Assembly: GCA_019914945.1 (NCBI GenBank)
Contig: CM034108.1
Coordinates: 2,428,001-2,492,000, forward strand
Reading direction: 5' to 3'
DNA from: Typha latifolia
Taxonomy: Eukaryota > Streptophyta > Magnoliopsida > Poales > Typhaceae
Length of the DNA: 64,000 nt
The notes under the pieces are model-generated. The model saw only the letters and a program-made list of their open reading frames with translations. It had not been told where the DNA came from and did not search any database. Below are positions 1-12,407 of the stretch, one piece after another (within the stretch, counting starts at the first letter, position 1; each line of letters starts with the position of its first letter). Position numbers and translations under genes: made by a program.

Positions 1-470
1 AAATATTTATCTGTCATATATGTTATAGAATTTAGATATTTGTAGATATTTTTATGCGTCTAAATATAGGCCACGAGGTTTGTATAAGAACCTCACAAAC
101 TAACATAAGAATCACATTTTCTTGTTATATATAAATATAAAATGATGGGTCTAATTAAAGCCCTAGCTAACTGATGATATGACACTGAATTAATGCAACG
201 ATGATTAAAAACAAAAACAAAGATATTGTTTCTCACGCAAGATTTCATGATTGAAGTCTTTCGCAGTTCCAACATAATATATATAGTTAAACTTTCCTTT
301 CAAATTAGTTACACTCGTACCATAGCTTCCTATGCCCATTAAATTCATAGATGGCAATGATAGCTTCTCCTAACCATCTATCAACTATAAGAAGCCCAGC
401 TAAAGAACCAAATATCCATATCATTCGTACTAGTTCTCTCCCTTCCTCTCCCTTCCTTTCCTCCCGTATC
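1..470 (+). promoter_or_regulatory. Upstream region of LTPG-1, with TATA box
   Basis: The sequence is AT-rich with no gene of its own. A TATA-like element (TATAAGAA) lies at 386-393, about 80 bases before the chosen ATG at 471. An in-frame ATG at 351 lies upstream of this TATA element, so it is unlikely to be the translation start. About 50-470 is similar to about 4920-5403 in front of LTPG-2, including a shared run around ATTCATAGATGGCAAT, so the promoter was duplicated together with the gene. Confidence 0.5.
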
Positions 471-1860
471 ATGGCAGCCTCTGGAGTACCCATGACATTA
501 TTGTTGTTGCTACTTCTGTTGAGCTTCATAGTCTTTGTGAGCTCCGATCTCGCAAAAGATCGAGCGGAGTGCACCAACCAGTTGGTCGGGCTCGCACCGT
601 GCATGAGTTATGTTCAATATGGTGCAAATGCAAAGACTCCGACGCCAGATTGTTGCTCTAGCACTAAAACCGTTGTAGATAAGAGCATGAGGTGTCTTTG
701 TGTTCTTATCCGTGATAGAAATGACCCGAATTTAGGGATAAAATTTAATATCACTCGTGTGGTTATGCTCCCTCCCAAGTGTGGCCTTCCTCTCAATGTT
801 TCTGAATGCCTTGGTAAGTATATAACAACCTTAGGCATGTTAATTACATGCATATATGCATTTGCAGATACTCTCCGAGTTACTTTCTGATAATTATATA
901 TTTTTATGGTTATTTAAATTAAAAATAAAAAATAATGCCCTTATTTGAATTACTATCGTTTCCATATATATGCATCTCATGAATCTTCTTTTGAATTATT
1001 AAAATTATCTCAAACATTTATTTCTTTAGGTTTTTGTTATTGTTTCTCTCAATAAATTATTATTAACATTATATTTTGGAGAAAAAATATTAGAAATTTT
1101 TTAGTTTATCAAAATATATTATCTTTTTAGGGGGTATTTTAGTCTTTTCAACTTTTCCTCAATGGCGTTAGGAGGATTAGATGTTTTCAATAATTCTGAA
1201 AGGACGAGGGCCTAACTATAACTATACCTTAAATTTTTAAATTTTAGTTAACTTTTATTTTTACTTAGACAAAAGTAAGGGTTTTAAGAGATGTATATAT
1301 AAATATTAATTTTAGAGGAGTATAAACATAAATAAGAAAATTTTAAAAGAGTACATATACATATAAAAAAAAAAAAAAGGAGAACTTTCTTAATCTTCTT
1401 TTTCGGTTTCCTTTTAGTAATATAGGAAGTAAAAGATTAAATTAATGGATCATTAATTAATACGAATTGCTTTAGTTTCTTTCTAATTAATAAGCTCTTC
1501 TTAATGGTGAAGGACTGCTGAATCTCCCAAAGAACTCAGCAGAAGCGAAGGACTTTGAGCAGCTCGAAGATGCAATCGAAGCGTTTGAAGCTGCAGGAGG
1601 AAATGGATCCAAATCCAATGGTAATCATCCCTTGCATGCAAATATTAACCTAATTTTTATCATTAGTCGTTTTAATCTTGCATTAATTGCGGTAATACAC
1701 ACACATAATCATATATATATATGGTACTTTGTTCGTTAACCATGTCGGCAGTTGAGATAAATTAATAGCTTAGGTTAGTTATACTTAGCACTCTTAAGTT
1801 ATCGTTATTTTACACATACATACCTATAAACTTTTTTATATCCACTTAGGCCCTTGAACA

Positions 1861-1892
<32 letters not shown>

Positions 1893-2990
1893 CCACAAAA
1901 CCCTCTTAACAAAACATGAATATTTAATCATTTTTTTAATTACTTGCTCCTATTTTCTAAAATGGATTTTCTAATATGAGAAGGTATTTTTCGAAAAAAA
2001 AAAACAAGTACGATTCTGACGATAAATTCTAATTTTTTGGGAATGAGGTCCAAACATTAGGTCCAAAGTATAATTACTATAAAAACGAGGTGTTTTATGT
2101 ACATATTTTGACATAGAGTTATTTTTAATATATTTTTTTGACACTCTGACCCCTCGACTATGTAATATCTCTCAACCGTCCTGATGGGGTTATTAAAATA
2201 AGTCAAATAATCATCTTATCTTAACGTTTCTTTTTTTTCTCTTCCCTCTAATTAAAGTTACGGCGAAAAATAATTAATATAAGGTGTTGTTGTACTTGAA
2301 ATTAATAAGATTAATGACGTTACTTCTGTTTGTTCTGTTGCACCTACTCAAATATTGATATAATGCCATGCACTATCTCGTCATGTGTCAATTAAATTTA
2401 TGGTTAAATATATTTTATTATTATGTACTTATGACTAACATTATTTTAAATTAAATATTTCAAAAAAATGCTCTAATTTTCAAATTTTCTTTTTAAAATC
2501 TAGTTATTACGTTGATCTTACGTGTAACAAAAGAACTGAAACATGAAATTATTATATAGCTAAATTTTTTAAATAACACCCTGTGTTTTTTAATTAGTTG
2601 TTACCAAATCTCTTTTACTTCTAAAATGTCCTTCCCCTTCTGTCCCTAAAATACCATAACAAAATCCAAACTTATCCGAGAGCATTTTCCTCAAGGGGCA
2701 TTTATGTAACTCCATTTGCATAGCTAAATAAACGATAAACCTAGGGCTAATATAGTTAATCAAAGTAACAATAAGGGTGTTTATTTCATATTATATATCT
2801 CGTAAGCTTAATTTATTTTACTTATTAAATTTTTGTTCTCGTTCTTGCAGCCAAAGGCAGTGCAAATGAAAACGTAACACCGATGACAAATACGAGCAAT
2901 GGATGCAGCAGAAGGTTGCTGGGGATTACAATGGCAAGTGGGGCATGGATATTTTCACTTATTTATCCTCTCTTTATATTGGGGAATTAG
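471..2990 (+). CDS. GPI-anchored non-specific lipid transfer protein (LTPG-1, YLS3-like)
   Basis: Three exons, 471-813, 1513-1620 and 2851-2990, join in frame to a 196-residue protein; both introns are phase 1 with GT/AG ends. Residues 1-25 form a leucine-rich signal peptide. The eight-cysteine LTP motif is complete: Cys34, Cys44, Cys61-Cys62, Cys75-x-Cys77, Cys104, Cys113. A Ser/Asn-rich linker follows, with several possible N-glycosylation sites, and then a hydrophobic tail (ITMASGAWIFSL...) of the kind removed on GPI attachment. The DLAKDRAEC start of the mature protein and the long linker match the YLS3/LTPG family, which binds lipids at the outer plasma membrane and wall and is linked to cuticle and defence. 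The function is inferred from the family. The start at 471 is preferred because the TATA element lies downstream of the 351 ATG. Confidence 0.88.
1864..1892. repeat. (TA)n microsatellite in LTPG-1 intron 2
   Basis: An uninterrupted TA dinucleotide run inside the second intron of LTPG-1. The rest of the intron (1621-2850) is AT-rich with no coding signal. Confidence 0.9.
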
Positions 2991-3309
2991 TTTGCCTTAA
3001 ATCGTTGCCATAACTTTGGGTAATTATTGTTACAATTCATCAAATCGAAAATAAATTTGTAATTCTTAAACAAGTTTTATTTAGTTAAGATCTAAAAAGT
3101 TTGTTCAAACTCTTCTAGTCTCTCTTTATATTACCTCCATATTAACTAATTAACTAATTAAATCACGCACTACTTTTGTTATTATAATATTATAATAAAT
3201 ATTTATTCATATTTAAATATAATTCTTAAATTATAATAAATAATAGTGAGTGTAATCAACTTCACCGAACTTCATCACAATTTTTTTTTTTTAAATTCCA
3301 TAACATATA

Positions 3310-3482
3310 GGGATGCCCTAATTTATTAACTCCGAATTCAAGACCAATTTAAATAAAGAAGAAGAAGAAGAAGAAGAAAGCCCAGAAGCCAGACCCATGT
3401 ACAAAGGTGTGCAAAAGGACCAACCCAACTAACCAAACATCCATTTGTATCTCCACCCTAACCAACTCAGAAGGTTCCCTAT

Positions 3483-3527
<45 letters not shown>

Positions 3528-3900
3528 AGAAGGAGGCTCATAAGGTTACTATCAACCTCTTCTCGCTTATTATTCTTCCCTCAACTCAATGACGTCTCAC
3601 TCTAAGGGGATGATGCTCTTGGATTGTAGCTTTAGGGTTCCCTCGGCTTCTTCGCCCCGCCGGATTTGGCGAGTGTCCGGCAGACTGCCGTCGTCCAGGA
3701 CCCTGAGGCGGGGCCGACACCGACGCCGGATTGCTCCCCGTGTGATTTGATGAAGCATAGAGATGATCCTACTGTAAGGATTAAGAATGAATGTTACATG
3801 CACTTGCTATGATGGTTCCTCCTTTGTGCAAACTACCTATTAATATCTCTCACTGTCCATGTAAATAATGATCTACTTCTTGGATAATAACATTCTAACT
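3310..3900 (+). pseudogene. Decayed LTPG copy, related to LTPG-3
   Basis: The leader (about 3310-3588, with its own TA tract) and a degraded exon 1 (ATG at 3589 to about 3860) align with the leader and exon 1 of LTPG-3 at 8330-9120. Shared landmarks are GGGATGATGCTCTTGG, CCGACGCCGGATTGC, TAGAGATGATCCTA and AATATCTCTCACTGTCCA. Frameshifts begin in the signal-peptide region. A central segment covering the middle cysteines is missing, and the donor junction has changed from CCAG/GTAAAT to CCAT/GTAAAT. No exon 2 or 3 was recognised before LTPG-2. It cannot encode an eight-cysteine protein, so it is a duplicated and broken copy. Confidence 0.85.
3485..3525. repeat. (AT)n microsatellite in the pseudogene leader
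   Basis: An AT dinucleotide run matching in position the longer tract in the LTPG-3 leader at 8403-8452, which supports their common origin. Confidence 0.9.
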
Positions 3901-5403
3901 ATGTGCTTATGTCTAAATATTTTGATAATTTTATCTTATTTAATAAAAGAGTATTTTGACAATTTTAATTGATTTTATTAAGTTGAACGAGAAATCTAAT
4001 TATTTTACTTTAGTCAGAAGTAGAAGTAGGGGATTGATTTGGTGCTAATAGCAATTATTTTTGTAGTAGTAAAAATAAAATATATGATACTCATAGTAAT
4101 AAAATGCTAATAATGATAAATTAAAAGGTAAAATATTTTAATGTTGATACCTTCCATCAAATCGCCAAATGAGAAGCACTATTTGAGAATAAACTCCGAA
4201 ATGTAAATACTAAAAGATAGAGAGTAAATCATAAATTTATAAAAGCAAGCACAAGATGTGAAATGTGCATTTCTCTATCTTAAATTGAAAAGAGTTATTC
4301 ATCCCCCTTCTTAACTAGAAGGGCTTCTATACTGCTACAAAATTAAGATCTACAACTTATATACATAAATTAGATATATATATATATATTTTTTTTAAAA
4401 ACTGAGAATCACAAGCATGGGTTAGAATGTAAGTTTGGATAGTTGGTTGAATCTCTCTCTTCCTAGATATATATGTATCTCCACATCTTGGGAAGAAATT
4501 AAAGATGGATAAAATGGTTTGAAATTTTAAATTCATAACCGCAATACCCTCGGTATCCCTGTACATTAAACTAGTTAAAGAAGATCAAATTGAATTAATC
4601 AAAAAAAAAAGAAGGAATTTTTTTTTTTTTACTTTCTATCCAAATTTGACAATCAAAATACTAATAATTAACTTCCCCGAAGCAAAAGCGAAACACAAAA
4701 CTAAATGAAACATATCCATAAAAATGTGTTTGAACTGCGAGGGAACTAACCCTGCAATGATATAGAATTTTGGCAAGGACTAGTGAGTCCACTTCAGTAG
4801 CTAATTTGAGAAGATCTTTTCTAACAGGGAAGTGTGATCAGTTTGCCCTAAAGTGTTACGAGTTAATTGCAATGTCCAATGGGCAAAGGACTCGTATTTG
4901 ATTGTGAGTGTTTCTAGATCTCTGTTTACGCGTCTAAATATCACCCACAAACTTTTTTATTCACAAATTAGCATATGAATCACATTTTACTCTATGTCAT
5001 TATCAATATGAAACGATAGGCCCCGCATAACTAAAGTCAAGTAAGAGATTCTTTTATATATTTTAACATTAAAAATTTTCGTGAATGCATAAATCGATTA
5101 TTTACACTCTTTTGACTTGGTTTTGGAGTTGGATTTAGTGATTAATTCTGATCAAAAGTTTTTCACGTAAATATTCCACAACATATATGTGGTTGAACTG
5201 CATGGCCTTTCAAGTTGGTTACAGTACTCTTACGTACGTAGCAACATAAAAGATAGGTGAACTTTCATGTCAAATTGGTTACACTCGTACCACAGTTTTC
5301 TACGGCCATTAAATTCATAGATGGCAATAATAGCTTCATCTAACCATCTATCAACTATAAAAAGACTAACTTAGAGAAGCAATTTCGATATCATCCATCC
5401 CCT
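3901..5403. other. Intergenic spacer and LTPG-2 promoter
   Basis: AT-rich, with no gene recognised from 3901 to about 4900. From about 4920 onward it resembles the region before LTPG-1. A TATA element (TATAAAAAG) lies at 5356-5364, about 45 bases before the LTPG-2 ATG. Confidence 0.5.
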
Positions 5404-6828
5404 ATGGCAACCTCTAGAGTATCAGTGCCATTGCTGCAGCTGCTGCTACTTCTCTTGAGCTTCTACTCTTTTGCGAGCTCCGATCTCGTAAAAGACCGAG
5501 CGGAGTGCACCGACCAGTTGATCGGGCTTGCACCGTGCATGAGTTTTATCATGGGCGGTGGGGATTCGAAGAGTCCGACACCGGACTGCTGCTCCAGCCT
5601 TAAGACTGTGGTTGATAAGAGCATGAAGTGTCTTTGTATTCTTGTGCATGATAGAAATGATCCAAATCTAGGGATTAAGTATAACCTCACTAGTGTGCTT
5701 CGCCTCCCTTCCAAGTGTCATCTTCCTATCGATGTTACTAAATGCCCTAGTAAGTATATATCAACCTTAGACATGTTAATTGCACGCATTTGGAAATAGG
5801 TTTTGTTTTATTTTAATTAATAATTAACGAGACAAAACAAACGCATTGGATTTTAATTTCTTTTGCAAAGAAATTTAAACTCGCTCGAGGTAGATGGGCT
5901 TACTAGGTGGAAATATGTTCTGTTTCATTGTTTTTTTTTTTTTTTTTTTGAATACCCTCCAAAATCTGTAGTTTTTATATGTATGTCTTTCTAGCTACTT
6001 TCTAATGACTATATGTTGAATTTTGAAGCATTTAATAAGTACATTAACCAAAGATGCTCTTAATATATAAATTTTGACTATTGGTTATATATTTCATAAT
6101 TTATCTACAAAAAAAATCAAAACATTTAGAGGGTTGTAAATAGAAATATATATCAATTTTAGCGTATTATAAACATAAACAAAGACAAATTACTCCTTTT
6201 GTTTTGCAGGAACTATTTGAGTTTCCTTAGCCTTTTGATATATAAGAGTTCATTCATAAATCATAAAGTAACAAGTAAAACATAATAGGAGAACCATACG
6301 AAAGAGTTAATTAATGGATCGTGCGTCAATTAATATGAATTGTTTTAGTTTCTTTCTAATTAATAAGCTCTTCTTAATGGCGAAGGACTGCTGAATCTCC
6401 CCACGAACTCAACAGATACAAAGGACTTTGAGCAGCTTGCAGATGAAATCAAAGGGTTTGTAGCTGCAGGAGGAAATGGATCCAAATTAAATGGTAATCA
6501 TCCCTTCTATAAACCAAAAAGAAAAGAAAAAAAATCTGATCTTTGTCTTAATTATCTAAATATCACAATCGATCCAAGTCATCATTAATTGCTCTAACCG
6601 TGCATTAATTGCAGCAATTATTTAAATAAATATATTTGCAACTATCTTAATCTTACTTTGTTGATTATTTTTTTTACCTTTGTTCTCCTCCTTGCAGCCA
6701 GAAGTGCTACAAATGGAAACGTAGCACCATTGACAAATACTAGCAATGAAAGTAGCAAAAGAATGCTAGGGATTACAATGGAAAGTGGAGCATGGATATT
6801 TTCCATTTTTATTCTCTCTTTATATTAG
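5404..6828 (+). CDS. GPI-anchored non-specific lipid transfer protein (LTPG-2, YLS3-like)
   Basis: Exons 5404-5749, 6386-6493 and 6698-6828 give 194 residues; the introns are phase 1 at the same places as in LTPG-1. There is a signal peptide (residues 1-26), an eight-cysteine motif with the CC and CLC signatures, and a Ser/Asn linker. The C-terminal hydrophobic segment is shortened to a SIFILSLY end. In LTPG-1 the same 3' region reads on to a LGN end, so a small indel moved the stop. Its closest relative in the window is LTPG-1, with almost identical exon 2 and 3 layout and similar promoters, which indicates a tandem duplication after the split from LTPG-3. The expected role is lipid binding at the cell surface, inferred from the family. 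Confidence 0.87.
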
Positions 6829-8250
6829 GGAATTAGTTTGTGCTAATCGGAGTGGTTTTGTTTTGACGGATAAATTTGTAATTCTTAAACTAGTTTTATT
6901 TAGTCCAGATTGCATAATAATGAGTTGTGAAAGGTTTGGAGTATAAAAGTTTGTTCATAATCTGTTGCTTATTTTCATATACTCTATTTTATTTATTTAT
7001 TTATAATACTTTGACCCTTTTAACTATTTAATATATTTATCTTTAGACAATGTTAATATATTTATCCTTCATTAATGTGTCGAAACTATAAAATAAAAAA
7101 AGCATATGAAAATGAGCACTTCAGAGGTCTAAATATAATTATCCTTTATATCTAAGTCGATCCTTATCTCAATAATGGTATGATAGTATAATACATATGG
7201 ACCATGCATGGCCATTTAATGACATAACTATACATTCACCTGCGATATATATAAAGTAAGTACAACTGATTAATGCTCATTATTCTATTCACAAATAACG
7301 TGATATTTATTCCATTCAGTAAATCCATGATACGCGTAATTAACAAATCTTGATACAGTTGCTAATAATTCTATATAATATATATGCAAGAAAACTGGAT
7401 ATATAGTCGTGGGGTCCTCATAGTATTCGCCATAAATATTTTGGAAGATAAGGGTTATTATTTTTCTTTAACCAATACTAGAGACAACTTATAATTTATC
7501 ATTTGTGATTCAGCTCTATTTTCACTTACTTTGTTATGCTTTAAACTTCTTAAACATTTGATTCCCAGTAGTTTAGACTAAATCATAACAATTAGATTTT
7601 CCATTCAAAAATAAGGTGTTTGATTAGCTGTTAGTATTTATCACAACGAAGAAATTATAAAATAATCAAACTATCTCAACCGAATAATTAGAATAAATAA
7701 TAATTTCTCCTAATACTATGTTACTATACTTCTATGTGTATATTATACTTATATGATATATTAGGCAGCCAATCGACCTCTAAGATCTTTAGTCAATTCT
7801 AAATATTCATTGAGGTCCTTGTAAGCATTCATGGTGTCCAATAAAGACACAAAAATTTCCCAGCCCATTCATTGATGATCACTTTCAATGTACCTGCCCT
7901 AGCAAACACTTTGTCTAGCTAACTGCCACCATTGAATGTGTTCGCAGTGAATTTCCTCTCAGAATCACAGTTGTGTCAAATAATATTCCATTTAAAATGT
8001 CTAGCCATTTAATGGACAAATGACAAATTTAGTGAGGTACTGACATTGATCATGCACATTCAAAATCAAATACACAAGGTTCCCATAGAATTAGAGTTGG
8101 TGTTGGTATAGCCGTCAGATATGTGCGATATGTATCAATCTATCCTAGTACGTCAGAGCATGTTGCTCTAATATATTTGAAATTGAATATAGAAGACTCA
8201 TATGAATAGAACAAACATGATCAAAACTATCTGATACTTACAATCGATGC
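6829..8250. other. Intergenic spacer between LTPG-2 and LTPG-3
   Basis: AT-rich sequence without a convincing gene. The only coding-like stretch is a short minus-strand fragment at 7761-7915, listed separately. Confidence 0.5.
7761..7915 (-). pseudogene. Unidentified coding-like fragment
   Basis: Read on the minus strand, this stretch gives a hydrophilic protein-like segment ending DLNEYLELTKDLRGRLAA followed by a stop. It is preceded, with one apparent frameshift, by text like TLKVIINEWAG. Base composition and amino-acid use look more coding-like than the surroundings. I do not recognise the family. It could be a captured exon remnant of an unrelated gene or a chance open frame. Confidence 0.3.
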
Positions 8251-8400
8251 GTTAATATGCATGTACTCTCCGAATGCAAATTCCCCTGGAATCCAATAAA
8301 ACATCGGCTTTGAGATACTCCATCAAATGCCCTAATTTGTAACTCCCGTCCCGATGTCCCAATTCAAGTCCAATTGAAGAAAGCCCACAAGCCATGCGGT

Positions 8401-8402
<2 letters not shown>

Positions 8403-8452
<50 letters not shown>
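8403..8452. repeat. (AT)n microsatellite upstream of LTPG-3
   Basis: A 50-base pure AT dinucleotide tract upstream of the LTPG-3 coding start. Confidence 0.95.
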
Positions 8453-8454
<2 letters not shown>

Positions 8455-8637
8455 CTCCATGCACTTATCCACCATGCATGCACAAGGTGCCACAAAGGAC
8501 CACCCCAACTAACCAAACAAGCCCACACATCCACTTGTATCTCTACCCATTTACACATGCCAAACCAACTTTGTGCCAGTCTTTATTGCAATCTCATCCC
8601 CTCGCTATCTATCAATCTATCTATCTATCTATTTCTA

Positions 8638-8640
<3 letters not shown>

Positions 8641-8709
<69 letters not shown>
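8641..8709. repeat. Compound (CT)n-(TA)n microsatellite in the LTPG-3 leader
   Basis: About 52 bases of pure CT repeat run directly into a TA tract, roughly 80-145 bases before the LTPG-3 start. A short TATC-rich stretch precedes it at about 8604-8632 and a second CT tract follows at about 8750-8765. CT-rich leaders occur in many plant promoters and 5' UTRs, but this length is unusual. Confidence 0.9.
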
Positions 8710-8786
8710 CGAAAAGGAGGCCCATATATAGTATTCTTATCAACTTCTTCCTCTCTCTCTCTCTCCTTATTCTTCTCTTCAACTCA

Positions 8787-10978
8787 ATGGCATTTCGCTC
8801 TCAAGGGATGATGCTCTTGGCCATGGTAGTTTTAGGGTTCCTTGGCTTCGCCGCGCCGGACTTGGCGAGCGACCGGGCGGAATGCACCGACGAGCTTATA
8901 GGGCTGGCGACGTGCCTGACGTACGTGCAGGGCCACGCGGTGGCGCCGACGCCGGACTGCTGCGCCGGAATGAAGCATGTGCTCGACACCAAGAGGAAAT
9001 GCCTGTGTGTTTTGATTAAGGATAGAGATGATCCTAATGTAGGGATTAAGATGAATGTTACACTTGCTATGATGGTTCCTTCTTTGTGTAAACTGCCTGC
9101 TAATATCTCTCACTGTCCAGGTAAATAATGATCTACTTCTTGCACTCTTACTTTTTTGTTCTTAGTTTTTTTTTTTTTTTTTTCATTAGACCTTGGATTT
9201 TACTTTTATTATTTCAGAAACAGCCCTTGAACTATTGTTTATTTTCATATTGACCCTTCCATTAGTCGACTGTTTGATTTTCTTTTATTAAGATTATGTT
9301 ATTTGGCTTATGTTAAACAAAAAAAAAGGAAAGAAAGTTGATGGTAAAATAGTTAATTAACGTATTCTATATATGCTGTTACGAGAATATTAATTATGAC
9401 AATAAAGAAAGAAAAAAATATAGGAATAAATTATAAAACTTTCTATTATTTTTTCCCTTATTAAGTTCTTCCTGTTACACATTAATTGATGATTAATATT
9501 TCAGCCCTGTTGAACCTGCCACCACATTCAAAGGATGCTGAGATCTTTGAGCAATTCGGAAATGGAGGTGAAAAGAATAGCACAAGTAGCAGTGGTCAGT
9601 TTGGTAATGTGGTTATTAATTTTTATATTTTTTAAATCGAATCAAATTTAAATTTAAAACATGCATGCATGAAATTCCTGCACACACCTAAAACTTGTCA
9701 GTGCCCACAATATAATTAATTAGATGTACATTGTATCTGGGAATAGGTCAACATGTGTCGCTTTTCAATAGTTCAGAGAGAGTGAATATATTACTTTTTT
9801 AGAGATATGCATGCATTCTCAGATATATATCTTTATTAATTACTTTATAGTGAGGGCAATAACAATATTTTAAAAATGTTTTCAGTTAATATATTTTAGT
9901 TTTTAATTAGCCTGGCAGTATTGGAGAAGTGAAGAAACATTATATTATCTTCAATCTTTTCTCTCTCGAACCGTGGGCATCCTATTATAAATTAATTGTT
10001 ATGATTAAATCCACTCAAATGGTATTAGGTAAGTATTTATTTAGTTACAAGCATATTAAGTTGTTGTTTAATTGTTATAATCAGAAGAGAGAGTTATAAA
10101 GGGGTATATGTTAAATTTTCCTAAAATAAAGTTTAGTACTATTTATTGAAGGTTTTATTCTAATTGGTTAAACTATAACTTTTAGTACAATTTAGAGGGA
10201 GGAGTATTATTCTATTCGTTGATACTAATAATTTTTTTTATGATTGACATTTTTTACATAATTAAAATATAATTTAATATCTTTTAAGGTTTATTTCAAT
10301 TAGACTCCCTTAAACTAAAAAAAAATTCTACATATATACCTTTAAACTATGAATATGGACCTCTAAACTGAACAAAATTTTGATTTAGAGAATGTATGTA
10401 GTAAAAAGAAATTTTGTAAGTGTACGTGAAAAAAATAATAATTCACATGATTCTATTTTTTCAAGCGTATGCAAAGAATTAATTGATACTAATAAAGTTT
10501 ATATAGTTTACATTTTCTACTTAATAAAAATATAATTTTATTTTTTAGGATTAATTTCTTGAACTAGAAAAAAAAAAACTACATATATCTCATTGAACCA
10601 CGAGGAAAAGTAACTACATAAACTTCTAAAGTACACAAAATTTTGGTTCAAAGGTGTATGTGAAAAATAATATTAGTTCAGATAATTTAAGTGAAACTTT
10701 TCATATTTTGTATACAAGTAACTCTATAATCTTGGCCCCCGGATTAAAAAAAAATCGTAGCTCAGTAGCTGCAACAGTTGATGAAAAAAGATTATTGTGG
10801 TTGTGTTACAGTGAGCAGTGATACAAAGGGAAGCCGTGTTGGGAGCTCAGCGGCAGAAGCGAGCAGCAGTGATGGCGGCCGCAGTGTGATTGGAGGGAAG
10901 AATAGTAGTAGTAGGTGGTTGGGCGAGGCCTATGCATTCATCTACTTCCTCTCTCTTGTTTTCTTGTTCTTGAGTTAA
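8787..10978 (+). CDS. GPI-anchored non-specific lipid transfer protein (LTPG-3, YLS3-like)
   Basis: Exons 8787-9120, 9505-9603 and 10812-10978 join in phase 1 to 199 residues. Residues 1-23 form a signal peptide. The mature protein starts PDLASDRAEC and has all eight cysteines (CC and CLC included). A long Ser/Gly/Asn-rich linker follows, and a strongly hydrophobic end (YFLSLVFLFLS) serves as a GPI signal. The ATG at 8787 is chosen because the longer in-frame reading from 8394 would translate the microsatellites. Exon 2 has a second possible donor at 9594/9595, nine bases upstream, which keeps the frame. Exon 1 is more GC-rich than in LTPG-1 and -2, and the protein is more diverged from them. 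The pseudogene at 3.3-3.9 kb is its closest relative. Confidence 0.87.
10217..10700. repeat. Diverged tandem duplication in LTPG-3 intron 2
   Basis: Two successive units of about 260 bases (near 10217-10476 and 10478-10700) share the order: a start like TTGATACTAATAA, a segment like CTACATATAT, a run like ACAAAATTTTG, and a stretch like GTGAAAAATAATA. They are diverged but collinear. Confidence 0.6.
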
Positions 10979-12203
10979 ATGCTACATTGCTATCTATCTA
11001 GCTAGGGCAACCTTTTGTTTTATTATAGTGGTTAAGTGCACAATAAGTTGCAAACTTTCAACAGCTCATGATCTCAATGTCTCAGCCACCTTAAGTTTTT
11101 ACCCTCTATGAGCTGTGTGTGTGTGTAATATTATCATTTGTTGCCTTGTTGGTCGACGTATTTAATGGATTACAATTTGGTTATAACCTAGGAGTGCTTA
11201 TCCGAAAGCTGCACTAGAGGATCGTTATTATATTTTAGATGTGTTGCATGAATAAAAAATTAGGAAAAGTTGTGTGCACTTTATCTTGACGTGGTTTGGC
11301 CTAATCGTATGAAATCTTTCATTACTTTCAACTTAAGCATGTAATTTGCTTACTTAGACGAAATGCAATCGTTATCTTTTCAATTGAAAAGGAAAACACT
11401 CTTGGATCGTAACTTAATATGTAGGGGCAAAATTATTATTTCACGTTACACTTTAGTTCGAACAACACGAGGTTAATTGCTTATGTTAAAATTAATGGCC
11501 AAACTACAAAGAGGTGCAATTTCCCAAGAAAAACTAATGGTCCTCTTATAATTATATTTTTTTCCTCGGTATTACACGTTTACCCTTATGAATAAGTTTT
11601 CCAAAACAATTAGTGTATCTAAATTTTTTGGTTAAATAACACACTCTATTGTAACATATAACTAGCTTCTAAGAAAATCTTAAACTCGAAGGGCCTGATG
11701 GGTCTGGCCGAGCCCATTTGATGGCTGCCGCGAAGTCATCGCCGTCAATGCCGTCAGCAGTCCGATGGGCGAGATGAGAAAATTAGTTATAGAGAGGAAG
11801 AAGACTATTCCTACAAATTATGTATGTGTATGTATGTTAAATAGCAGTGCAAAGACTTTGAAATGGTCAATAACTTGGTATGAATTAGTAAGCTAAGTTT
11901 ATGTGTGTGTTCGCTCTCTGCTTCTCTCACCCTCTACTTGGTAATTTCTTTAATTTTATTTGACTTGACTTTATGGTAAATAATTATATTTTGTTACAAT
12001 GACTGTCAATAAGTCACTCTCGGCTCCCCTCATCCTCTGCTTGAGATTGGTTTAAAGAGATAATAAAAGACTTCTTCTTGGATACTGTTATTTGGTAACA
12101 TATATATCTCTTTAATTTTGTTTGACTTGGCTTATGGTTGATATTTCTGGATTGTATATTTCAACCTTGGTCATATATTTATGGATCCCTTGACCATGTC
12201 AGC

Positions 12204-12240
<37 letters not shown>

Positions 12241-12370
12241 CAACGTCAGTTAGCGTTACCATGACTGGGATTTGGAACTAATTGGCTTATGGTGCTGATT
12301 AATAACTTCACGTCGTGATGTCCTAACTACGTTTATATGCTTCTGGATCTTTACTCTGTCTCATATATAA

Positions 12371-12407
<37 letters not shown>

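Noticed and set aside
351..470. Earlier in-frame ATG for LTPG-1
   Set aside because: It lies upstream of the likely TATA element and adds a non-hydrophobic stretch ahead of a clear signal peptide.
8394..8786. In-frame N-terminal extension of LTPG-3
   Set aside because: It would translate AT and CT microsatellites into Ile-Tyr and Leu-Ser repeats. The signal peptide and homology start at 8787.
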